64,000 bases of DNA from Chaunax sp. Z400 (taxonomy: Eukaryota > Chordata > Actinopteri > Lophiiformes > Chaunacidae). A program made the translations under genes and the position numbers. The DNA is taken from positions 22,226,810 to 22,290,809 of the forward strand of contig CM075187.1 of the NCBI GenBank assembly GCA_037577475.1, given 5' to 3'. This document shows, piece by piece, positions 40,268 through 50,582 of the stretch. The notes beneath the pieces are model-generated. The model ran no database searches and was not told the origin of the DNA. It worked only from the letters and a program-made list of their open reading frames with translations. The stretch's first letter is position 1; the number at the start of each line of letters is the position of its first letter.

Positions 40268-41105
40268 TTTTCCCTTCAAATTTTCTTCCATGTGTCCATG
40301 ATAATGTACATGTGAGCATTAGTGTGTGTGTGCTTTCTTGTACTTCTATCTTTGTGAGGACCACTGGTAATCTTTTAAAACAGACATTTTGGATCATTTT
40401 GGATCATCTTTGGATTGAAGTATTAAAATGTTTAGAAAGTCAGGAGATGTATGGATGGACGGGAAACGGGAAAATGAGACTTGTAGAAATTGAGCTTTTT
40501 TTGTTGTTTTTGTTTTTGAGACATTTTTGAAAGGCAATGCAAGTTTATTTGTACAACACAACAACAAGGTGTTTCACATACAAAACATGATATATAAATA
40601 TATATATATTACAGATATTTTGGCTTGGATTTCTAACTAGTCAAAAATCAATTGTTGATATCTACAATATCTATTACTGCTACTGATTAAATGTTAAAAT
40701 GGCTTGCCATAATAAACACCTTAGTGACTTTCTACAAGAGGCACCACAGGACCATAGCTGTGTGTCCCTTATCAGTTCAGTAACAGGCTGCTGTCTTTCT
40801 TCAGTAAAATGCACTTGTGGATCCTGAGGATTTCATGCTCTCTATTTCATTGATATTTAAATGTGAACATCTAAACAGCGATCTAGCTCCCTGAGTTCAT
40901 TGTAAGCTAAAAGAATCAGTGATAATGTGGAGAATTATTAGTAGAGAAAGACAAACATGTTACCAGTATTTAAAATACCAAGATACTATAGATACCCAGC
41001 CGTACTGTTATACTGTTTTGACCAGTGTTGCCGTAGTTGATTTTTTAATAAAGATGAATTTAAACGTTCATTGGAACTCCCAGTCAACGAAACAACACAC
41101 AAACA

Positions 41106-41127
41106 CCCCCCCCCCCCACCCCCCCCA
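41106..41127. repeat. Poly-C tract
   Basis: C runs broken by one A, followed by an A run. Confidence 0.9.
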
Positions 41128-41817
41128 AAAAAAGAAGAGACAAGTGAGGAGTCAGATGAAGGGAGAGGAGGTGAATACAGAGGGCGAGAGAGAGATAGAA
41201 GAGGAGGGTAAGGCCTCGTAGCTCTGGGGTAGCACGACTCCATGTTGGTTCAGAACCAGTGGGCTGGATTGTGTGCCGGAAGTGGAGTGTGGAGATATTC
41301 AAACAGCATGAATTCTAAGTGTTTTGGCGATTTGTTATCATGGTGACATCCCAGCATCATGGGTTTATATACTATTATTATTCATGATGCTAGAGTCCAA
41401 CCTTTTCTCACTCACACAGACACTGAGAGGCTTATACTGTATGTATGTATAAAAGACAGTTAAATATTATGATTAATTTATAAATAGAAAGTTTGGTGAA
41501 GCTAGAATGTATAGTTTGCCAGATATGCTCTGGACAATATGTCCACCAGTCAGAGACACCGGAAACAACATGTTTCCATGAAATCTACACAAAATAACAT
41601 TCAAAAGAAAATTCAAAAGACACAACAACTACCTGTGTTGTACCTGTGATACTGGTGACTCTGTCCCCCCATTATTTTTATGATGGGGGCATAAAAAGTG
41701 AGGACATTTGGGGATTTAAAGGTTCAAAAGTTGGAGTCAGAAGCTAAGGCATCTCAGGGCAGCCATGTGTCAATGCCAGTGTTGTTTGTGCATGTTTATG
41801 TCCAGTTTCTTTCCACA

Positions 41818-41850
41818 GGCATATATATATATATTTATATTATATATTTG
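41818..41850. repeat. (AT)n tract
   Basis: A short alternating AT stretch (atatatatata, then tttatattatatat). Confidence 0.85.
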
Positions 41851-44800
41851 TCTCTGTACGTGCTTGTGTACATGGTACATTGTGTCTGTGGTGTGTGTGT
41901 GAAACTGAGGATTCTTCTGACCTTGGACGTCCGTTAAGCTGCTGGAAATACACAGCAGCTCATCAAATATTTACAGCCCTGTCTAATTCAGGACTTCATG
42001 TGGTCTTTCTTCCTCTGGCCTGGGGCTGTTGGCTGCAGGCTGCCAGAGAAGAGAGGAAAACACATCAGCACCCTGCTCCAGGCTCACTACAAACACATAA
42101 CAAGCATGAAATAATTCCCCCGCCATGGGCGCATTTCGCTGAAGAAAGACAGAAGCAAGTTATTTTAGTGGCCTCTGTTAATTGGAATTCTTACTAATTG
42201 CAAATGCGAGAAAAGTTCCATTTTCAAAATTTGAAAAAAATAGATAAAATGCTTGGCTTCCAAAATATCTTAAGGCACCGCTCCAGTACATGTGTACATA
42301 GAGTTTGGTTAAAAAACAGGTTTTGATTTTAAATTATGCTCCAGAATCACTCATCTAAGACAAATCCCACTCACAGAATGAGCCTAAATTCAGCTTGTAT
42401 CCATGGAAACAGAAAAAATAAATAAAAATGACTAAATAACAAAAGGCACCACCTCAGGACTTGGTTGTTGTGTGTGTAAAAATTTCATGGAAAAATATCA
42501 AACTGTTTTTGAATTATGCTCCAGAAACTAAATGTGATGGACAGACAGACGGACAGACCATGGGTGGATCCATGGATGGGGCCAAAGGGGCACTGACCCC
42601 AGCTGAAATGTGATTGGCTGCTGAAGTGCCCCTGTCTCAAACACGTCTTGTAACTACGTATAGTGATGCTGCGTTTATGTCATATGGAGGGGAAGCTTAC
42701 AATGGGATGGATTCCCGTGTTTATGACTTTTGATTTGGTAATTCCGATGCGACTTGAACATGGCATGAGACTGCACCTGCACAGAGTTGTGCAGAAGTGC
42801 GTCTTTCCATCCCCCACAGGAGCTCCATGGTGAATCAAAATTAAATAAATATGAAAATTCAGAACTTTTATTTCCTAAGCTTTTTTGATGTACACAATGT
42901 GTTTGAACAAAGCACAATTTGCAAAATATATCTAATTATGTGTGTCTTTTCCCAAAGCTATAGAGCCAGTGTCAAAAAATAAATTAAATGTAAAAAGAGC
43001 TTATTGAATAAGGAAATGGGCTTGTATGTTGGACATATACTTGGCCCCTCTTTGTAGAATGTGGCCCCTTTGTGGCCCCTGAGTTAGGAAAAATACTGAA
43101 TTAAGATCTGAATATCTACATGAATTATTTTTTCCTGAAAAAAGAGAGATGTCTGTCTGAGGCAAGAAAATAATTATTTCAGTTCTTATGATGAAGATTA
43201 ATTTTTTCCTTTTGAATCTATATATTCCCCTAAAAATAGTGAAATACATTAAATTTTGACTTAGAACCCAAAACTGTGTCTTCATAGTGCCAGGGATATG
43301 GTCTTTTGAAAGAAATGCAAATCTCTTTGTTGTAATGTATTTGTTTGTCATACAAGAGTCATATTTAGGAATGAATACAAAGGATCAGCCTCAATAATTG
43401 TAAGTGTAATCCTGTATAATCCTGTGAATTGTCAGAAACAATGCTGAGGACATGACCTCATTCTTATCTTTAATAGCTGTGAAAATCCTGCTAAAAGTTT
43501 AACTTATGTGCCCTATAGTTTCTTGCAAACAAACAAAACTTGTTTACCTTGTACTGTTACTCATCAAAACATAGAAGTTGAATGCATTTTCCTCCTAATA
43601 AAACATTCTCAAAGCTGATTTTAAAAATATTTTGTATTCACCGTTATTTCCATCTATATTAATTAGTCTTCCTTCCTGCATTTTCTGGAGCATTGCTGCA
43701 TTTCACATTATGGCCACCAGCAGATCAGTGAAATTACTATTAAATAATTAAACGTAAAATAAATGTTTTTTGTCTCTGAACTTAAACCTTTAAATGTATC
43801 TATAGCATATGAAATGTTGTCCATCTCTTGTGGAACAATGTAACCTGAACATGTTTCAAAATGTAGTGAATTTTATGAGGCTTTGTCTGCAGAGACTTAT
43901 ATTTACTTTAAACCTCTTGTAGTTAATGAATCACTCCCCACACAGTTTATTTTTGTTGAAAGCTGCATTTGTGGCATAATTTAGCAGTCAGGGTTATTTA
44001 TCACCTGCTAATTGGGCAAGGATGAAATCCTACTTCATATGAAAAATTTAATTAAACATTGGGTGTCCCAAAGAAGTAATAAGAAGTCATGTAAATATAA
44101 CAAATTGTAGAAGAAATTAACACTATGATTGGTGATGTCAGTATGTGATGTTTCATACCCCAAAATAACTGAGGGGATAGAAGAGGATCTAACACTGATG
44201 AGCTCAGATTCCTCTGGATGGAGGCCTCACTCACAGATATGACAGAGACAGTTTGTGTTTCACTTCAAGTTTTAATAATTTTGCTACAAAGCTCTTAAGA
44301 TGTCACAACACAACTTTGGTCCAGAATGAAAAACATCTGGCTAGCTTTTGGATTAGAGACATTCATGGTTATCATCTAGGACCTTCATGAGGCTAAGCTT
44401 GGAGCCAACTAGTAATATTAACTATACTTATGCCATTAGATTTATGCCAAAACAATTTCCATTACCATGCTATATACTACTAACATTTTATGTTCAATTT
44501 AGCTAAATCTTTAATAATAATCATTGTTGACATGGTTACGACCCCCATAAACTTGTTTATACAATGGAGGACTAGGAATAACAGGTCAGGTTGTAGCAAA
44601 AAATAATTTTCCAAATTTACTAAACAATGCATAAATGACAAAAGCAAACAGAAACAATCAAGATTTAAAGAAACATCGATGAGCTGACCAAAATAAACAA
44701 AGAATAAAAGAAGAGCAGCCATCCAGGTGAGCCCACAACGGGCAGCTGGACCGGGCAATAACCCTCAACCCTAACAAAAAACAAAACAAATCCCATCATT

Positions 44801-45254
44801 AAACAGACAACAGAAACAACTAAAGATGAACTAGTTTTCAGTTTTCCATTCATCTGTCCAGATCCTCTTCACCTGAGGAGAGAACTCAGGACAGCATAGG
44901 TGTGTCTCAATTCAGGGGCTGCATCCTTCGAAGGACGCGGTCTAAGAAGGCCTGGTGGCATTGAGTGCTTTTAAATGAGATGCTCTGGTATACAGAGAAT
45001 TTCACCAGCTCTTCCTGGTTCCATTGGTCACTCCGACTCTCTCCTGGAAGTTATAGCGCAAAGTTTAACACTGTTGGAACCATTTGGGACAACAAAAGTC
45101 CATAAATCAAAAAAGATATAACAAATGTCTCCTTGTATTCAGACATTTTAATGCAGAAATGCAGGATATTATATCTTTAAAGGCTAAACACACTCAACTG
45201 AACTTAAGATTAAGACTAAAGTTCTAATATGTGGCCTGTGAGGTTCGCCACTAT

Positions 45255-46440
45255 GTAAAAAATCTTTATGGGAAAAATAGTCCAGCAGTTTAAGAACAAC
45301 CTTTCTTAAAAGGTGTATTCCATGGAAAGAAGGGTTTCAACATCTACAGACCATAATATCATCAAAAGATTCAGAGAATCTGGAGAAATCTCTGCAGTAA
45401 GGTGAAAAGATGAACAAGAACAGTGAATGTCTGTGACCTTCGATCCCTCAGGCGACACTACCTTAAAAACCGACATGATTCTATGAAGCATTTTACTACA
45501 TGGGCTCAGGAACACTTTGTAAACAGACAGTTCATCGCTGCATCTGTAAATGTAAGTTAAGCCTCCACCATGTGATGCACAAGCCAGATATCAACATCCA
45601 GAAAGACTCTGACTATGGGTCTGATCTCATCAGAGATTGACTGATGTAAAGTGTTAAAGTGTCCTCTGGTCTGATGAGTCCACATTTCAAACGGTTTCTG
45701 GAAATCATGGATGTCGTGTTCTCTGGGCTAAAGAGGAAAAGGACCATCCAGATTGTTACCAGCACAAAGTTCAAAAGCCAGAATCTATGATGGTATGGAG
45801 GTGTGTTAGTGCCCATGGGTAACCTGCACATCTGTGAAGGGACCATTAATGCTAAGAGGTACATACTGTACAGGTTTAGGAACAACATCTGCCATGATGC
45901 CATCCATGCTGCCATCCAGACGACGTCTTTTTCAAGGACGTCCCTGTTTATTCCAGCAGACAATGAAGTAACATTTTGCTGCCTTACAACAGCACAACTT
46001 CAGAGTCAAAGAGTCAAGGGACTAGACTGCAGTCCAGACCTGTCCCCCATTGGAAATGTGTGGAGCATTAAGAAGCACCAAATATGATGACAGAGACCTC
46101 AGACTGTTGAGTAGCTGAAATCTTACATCAGGCAAGAATGGGACAGAATTCACCTTTAAAATCTTAACTAATTAGTGTCGTCTCTTCCCAAAGGCTTACT
46201 GAGTATAGTTAAAGAAAAGCTGATGTAACACAACAGTAAACATGAACTTGTCACAACTTCTCAGAACTGTGTTGCAGGCATCAAATCCAGAATGTGTGTT
46301 TGAACATTAAAGATCTCATCTTTGTACTGTATTCAATTGTATTTATGTTAAAAATGTTTCACAAATCATTGTATTGTTTTTATTAATCCTTTATATCATG
46401 TCCCAAATTATTTGGAGTTCGGGTTGTAACAGAAATATAT
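45255..46440 (+). mobile_element. Decayed Tc1/mariner-like transposon with transposase relic
   Basis: Plus-strand order: 'acatctacagaccataat', 'aaaagattcagagaatctgg', 'tgggctcaggaacacttt', 'gtctgatgagtccacatttc', 'aatcatggatgtcgtgttct', 'gaaaaggaccatccagattg', 'tgatggtatggaggtgtgtt', 'agtccagacctgtcccccat' and 'tgttgcaggcatcaaatcc'. In broken frames it reads the DDE-type pieces WSDES, MMVWRCVSAHG and SPDLSPI. Frameshifts and stops are frequent, so it is a pseudo-transposase. The left end looks truncated near 45255. It is longer than the copy at 29.9 kb. Confidence 0.75.
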
Positions 46441-46546
46441 ATTTGTGTCTTTTTGTTTGCCTGATATAAAGTAAAGGTATCAGATGATATAAACAACAAT
46501 CATGAAGGTCTGTCTCATTGGCCAAATAAACACACCATTTTCACCC

Positions 46547-47080
46547 ATTGTTTTTCACCTTTTTGAAATAAGAGTCATTATTTCCGTCCAAAAGGTCTGA
46601 ATAGCTGGACAAAACCAGAAGCCATGGGCGTGGCCAGCTGTGATTTCTCCACATTCTCTCCAGCAGCAAAACCGAACACCAGTTTGTTTAGACTTCTGTT
46701 TAAGAGTAATTAAAAAAGTGAATGAAGCTTTTCCAGCCAAAGTCTCTCCAGGTCTGGGAGTTGGTGGAAGATGACTGTTTTCCAGGCTTTCAGCCACATA
46801 TCTTCAGTTATTTCAATGCCCATCTCTTTTTTCCTCAAAGTTTCAAAAAATCTGTGGTGTCCTTGTCCAGAGTTGTGATTCCATGGTTTAACCTGCTTAT
46901 AAGACCTTTATTACCCTCTGAATTATAGGCATCTATAAATATTTGAATATCAATGGGTGATTTTTTCTTGGGCTGGGACCTTTTACCCTTTACAAAAATA
47001 ATCACAGAGCTATAAATACCTACAAAAATCCTGCCCAACCAAACCATGTGTCTGACACAGATCATCAAAACTATTAACAC
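46547..47080 (-). pseudogene. L1/Tx1-type LINE ORF2 C-terminal relic
   Basis: Minus-strand pieces include GNKGLISRLNHGITTLDKD, then after a frame change a 'MGIEITEDMWLKAWK'-like segment, then LAGKASFTFLITLKQKS and FCCWRECG..HAHGFWFCPAIQTFW. A CWxxCG..H.H.FW.CP.IQ.FW pattern is what I expect at the end of L1-type reverse transcriptases. Several frameshifts are present and no domain upstream of this is seen, so it is a 5'-truncated dead copy. Confidence 0.55.
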
Positions 47081-47424
47081 TTCTTTGAAATGTTGACACC
47101 ACCTTTTAACTTGTTATGTCTGAGGGGTAGAAGAGAGAAAGAGACAGGGTAAGAGGAAATGTGGAGATGTACAAGGAGATGACAAATGTCCATGAAGTGG
47201 AAAAAGTTCTCTGATCTTCTACTTATGGAAAAGAACCAGTGCCACAAAATAATATTAAAATATAATAGTTAACAGGTCCTTCTGCAGAGACACGGTCCCA
47301 ACATGTGATTCAATTACATGCAGATTGTTAATACTGATGCATCAATGTGTGATCAGCATTTTCCTGTTGTAGTTGGGTGAGGTGGAGCGACTTCAAATTA
47401 GTTTATACTGTATATAATTCTATA

Positions 47425-47565
47425 GTTTAGCCAGTGGTTCCTAAGCAGGGCGTTGGGTCCCCTCTAAAGAGTCCTAAAATAAAAACCAGGGATCATGAGG
47501 TGAGAAAAAAGATGACAATATGACATTCTGCATTCATTTTATAACGTTTTTAATATTTGTTTTTT
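47425..47565. repeat. hAT-like repeat fragment
   Basis: 'ccagtggttcctaagcaggg', 'gttgggtcccctctaaagag' and 'tcatgaggtgagaaaaaa' resemble the fish repeat starting ccagcggttctcaaac..gggacccc. It lies just past the end of the kinase gene. Confidence 0.45.
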
Positions 47566-47605
47566 TGTAAAATACTTAAAATGCTAAAATCCTCTTCCTT
47601 CTCCT

Positions 47606-48480
47606 TCAGCTCCTCCTCCTCCTCCTCCTTCTTGTTCTCCTCCTCCTCCTCCTCCTCCTTCTACTTCTACTTCTCCTCCTCCTCCTCCTCCTCCTGTTAT
47701 GAGGGGAGAATGCCTCATTATCAAGACTCTGGTCATAAGAGGAGGAGAGCTCATCATGAAGAGTCTGGTCATGGTCCGAGTCTTTCTCCTGAGGCCTCTT
47801 CCTGTCATGATCTGGGTCTCCATCATCAGCTGTCTTGCTTATACGACCATCAGCTGTCTTCCTCTCAACCCGTGGGGAGACACAGCTCTGGGTCCGACTG
47901 CTCCTGCATGAGGTGGATGCATCTGCGTCGCTTTGCCGGAACCTCTTTGGTTTTGTGTCACTTGTTAGCTGACAGTCATCGTCATCGTCAGCATCAGCGA
48001 TCTTTCTCTTAATCCCTGTCCTGATGCAGCGTTGGTCTGGCTGCTGTTGACAGGATGCTGTGCTGATGTGATGCTGGGATGGGGGGCTCCTCACAGCAGC
48101 GCTAGCCAGAAGATTAACAGCTGGATCACAGCTTCTGCCGGTTGTGGATGGATCTTCACAGCTGTCTCTGTAATTATATAAAAAGAAAATGAATACCAAA
48201 CAGCTTCTAAAGTCTTAAAACGTCCTACTCTTAATGATGTGACTGATGTTGCTGCGCTTACCTGTGACAGTCAGACCTGACCCTTTGGGACGAATGAGAA
48301 GTTTCATCCACCATCTCATTTACATCATCAATCTTTCTCTTCTCTTCAGGAAAAGGAGGGCTCTGACCGGGAGAGGCAGTCCAGGATGCAGGCTCCTGCA
48401 AAGACCCCTGCACGTTTTCCTCAGCGCCGGAAGTTGGGATGTCCTGACAGACTTTCATCAATTCAAAACATGACCGAACA
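47606..48480 (-). CDS. HIPK-like kinase exons 8-9, nuclear-type C-terminal tail
   Basis: Exon 8 (48262-48480) starts HVRSCFELMKVCQDIP, a HIPK feature, and contains EEKRKIDDVNE. Exon 9 (47606-48167) has GIKRKIADADDDDD, TKPKRF, many Ser/Asp/His residues, then a 29-residue Arg-rich end (595-623) translated from AGG/AGA/AGT codons, and TGA at 47606-47608. The basic patches look like nuclear localisation signals. The Arg tail is encoded by a simple repeat. Confidence 0.82.
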
Positions 48481-50490
48481 CTGGAAGTGAAATAGATGAG
48501 ATACATCATATCCTCTATACGACATGTACTGGAAACGTATCTTTTTGTTCCCAGCAACAAACGTGCCAGTCAGACATTACTTGAGAAAATAAGTCATGAA
48601 AACATTACTTACTGGGCGCTCAGGGGGTACAGGTTGATCATGTGACTCCTGGTAATAAAAGGATGCTCCAGCACCTGACGGGGCGTCATCCTTTTCTGGG
48701 CATCGACCTGGAGCAGTCCCCTCAACATGTCCACAAACATGACCACATCGACCATTTCTGCAGCTCTATCTGCATAATCTGTGTGATCTATGAGATGGGA
48801 CTGGAACATAAAAAGCAAAGGTCAGCGCTATCTTCTATCACCATCACTTGTGAATAAAAACACTCCTGGAGAGTTTCGAATGTATTCTATGCATCAGATA
48901 TAAGTTAGTGTTTTCATGTGAATGATGAAAAAACAGAACCTACCTCCAGGATCTCATCCAGAGACATGATCTTCTTCCAGATGGAACTCGGCATAAGAAA
49001 CCCATTCTCTTCCTGATATTGCTGTGGTGTCTGAATGGACAGTTAGAAGTTAGTTATTGTTAGAAGTGAAAACAAGTCAAACCAGTCAAAACAGTGTTTT
49101 ACAGTGTGTTAGAAATGTGAGAAAGAAAGAGGAACCCATCTATCAGGTGTTTATGGGAGTAAATCATTTGAATTCCAAGGAAAATGCAGGACAGACAGAT
49201 CTGTGGTGTTACCTTCAGTTTCCAGATACTGGAGGTGGAGTCATCGTCTCTCTCAAAATATTCTTCAGTCTCGCTGCCACGAGAAAGCAGGTCATCTGGA
49301 GGCTGACCCAGTGTCTCCACTATGTACTTGATCTGAAGACACAACAAAAATTATAGAAATAGAAAGAATTTGAAAATTTTTAATTACAAACGTTACAACC
49401 AACCAAGATATTTAATTTATTTAAGATATCAAATCAGAGCCACCTTAACAATCATTTTAGCATGGAAAACGTGAAGTACGTACCGTATCGTACTCAATCA
49501 GGCTGGGGAACCATGTCTGTCCGAAGAACATAGATGCAGCTACGCAGCCCAGAGACCACATATCTGTAGCCTCGGTGATTGGAAGACCCAAAATAAGCTC
49601 TGGAGACCTGAAAGAGGACAAACAAACACGTCAGGTATTCATCTCAACTTCCAGCACTGGATCTCTAGAGAACTCTAGACAACTGTTTCCAGTTTCTCAC
49701 CTGTGTGGAGCGGGCTGCATGACACTGCCCACACTGGCAGCTGAAAGTTCACAGGCCAGGCCGAAGTCAATTAGCTTGACTCTGTAAGGCTCGTTGACGT
49801 GATCCACCAACATCACGTTGTCCAACTTGAGGTCTGCATGTATTAACCCAAGATGACTCAAGTGGTCAAACGCAGTGGCGAGCTGAAAAAAGTTATTAAA
49901 TTCATTAATTTATATTTGATTAGTAAACATTTTATACTGTTTGTTAATGCGAAAAAAATGCAGGAGCACGTACCTGTGAGACAATGGGTCTGATCTCCTC
50001 CAGAAGGAAACGGTTTGAAGGTCTTTTCACCACAAAATCTTGGAGACTTTGGTCGAGGAGCTCAAACACAAGGCAAAGGTTTCCACTGTCAATGAAATCT
50101 TCGTAGCACTGAATGATGTTGCATCGGTCCGGGTCCAACGATCTCAATTTGGTAAGGATGCATACCTGGAGACAAACATTTATTTTACTTTGGATCATAT
50201 ACAAGTCATTATAAAATTGCAGATATTCTAATCTGGCGGATGCAAAGTTCAAAAGTCAAACTTTGCTAATCAGGCCAACTTTCTCTACCCACCTCATTTT
50301 CTATCTCCTCCATCAAATCGTCCTCCATCTCGATCGATTTGATGGGTACTGTCTTCCTGTCATGAGTCCCAATGCATTTAGTAACTTTTCCAAAGCAGCC
50401 CTGCCCTAACAGAGAGTCCACCAGGTAGCTGGTGGATTCGGACACGAGCATGGCCGACTGGTCATTGTGGGAAGGTGGTCTGGATGACAT
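47606..50490 (-). CDS. HIPK-like protein kinase gene (9 coding exons)
   Basis: Dual-specificity-type kinase of the homeodomain-interacting protein kinase group, probably nuclear. Exons in transcript order: 50293-50490, 49974-50165, 49701-49882, 49484-49607, 49213-49332, 48944-49030, 48613-48800, 48262-48480, 47606-48167. They total 1872 bases and 623 aa, all phases agree and there is no internal stop. The kinase domain is about residues 22-352, with P-loop GQGCFGKV (29-36), Lys51 in VPIKSIE, HADLKLDN with catalytic Asp147, DFG at 169-171, SPELILG and DMWSLGC. HIPK-specific wording: LGLIHADLK, 'YRVKLIDFG', 'HVRSCFELMKVC' after the domain. The activation loop lacks the tyrosine of HIPK1-4. The tail has KRK-type basic patches, an Asp run and an Arg-rich end. 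Start ATG at 50490 chosen as the first in frame after a non-coding-looking leader. Teleosts, as I recall, have an expanded set of short HIPK-like genes, so a symbol is not assigned. Confidence 0.9.
47609..47697. repeat. (CTC)n microsatellite inside coding sequence
   Basis: Runs of CTC broken by ctt, tgt and tac codon-size variants. On the minus strand it encodes the Arg-rich end of the kinase. Confidence 0.95.
49213..49882 (-). CDS. HIPK-like kinase exons 3-5, catalytic core
   Basis: Exon 3 (49701-49882): HLGLIHADLKLDNVMLVD, LIDFGLACELSAASVGSVMQ, PAPH. Exon 4 (49484-49607): RSPELILGLPITEATDMWSL and the FFGQTWFPSLIEYDT segment. Exon 5 (49213-49332): IKYIVETLGQPPDDLL and EEYFERDDDSTSSIWKLK. 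Phases 2/1 and 0 fit. The catalytic Asp and DFG Asp are present. The LKLDN in place of family LKPEN and the missing activation-loop Tyr are departures. Confidence 0.9.
49974..50490 (-). CDS. HIPK-like kinase exons 1-2, N-lobe
   Basis: Exon 1 (50293-50490) encodes the start, the P-loop GQGCFGKVTKC, the ATP-anchoring Lys in VPIKSIE and the helix-C region DDLMEEIENE. Exon 2 (49974-50165) encodes VCILTKLRSLDPDRCNIIQC and LCLVFELLDQSLQDFVVKR, the hinge (FELL) region. Both are in phase 0. The intron lies between 50166 and 50292. Confidence 0.9.
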
Positions 50491-50549
50491 GTTTGAGGTA
50501 CTGTTTGAAGTGAGCAGTTGCTTGGCAAAGTTCAAGTGTGTAGAAGTTA

Positions 50550-50582
50550 GACCTACACAGCGGGTTATGACTTATGTAGGTC
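50550..50582. promoter_or_regulatory. Short inverted repeat upstream of the kinase start
   Basis: gacctaca (50550-50557) and tgtaggtc (50575-50582) are perfect complements 17 bases apart, 60-90 bases before the ATG. It could be a protein-binding palindrome or part of the leader. Function unknown. Confidence 0.3.

Larger units (their letters stand above)
28375..47605. other. Gene-poor interval between sh2d3c and the kinase gene
   Basis: 19 kb without a supportable gene. It is filled with MITE-like, Tc1-like and LINE relics and simple repeats listed below. Short open frames lack family motifs or fall inside repeats. It may hold 5' non-coding exons of sh2d3c. Confidence 0.6.

Noticed and set aside
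46722..46928. Plus-strand frame over the LINE relic
   Set aside because: It is the opposite strand of the reverse-transcriptase relic.
47557..48012. Plus-strand Ser-rich frame over the CTC tract
   Set aside because: It is the antisense of kinase exon 9. The minus frame is phase-linked to seven other kinase exons, so it is the real one.
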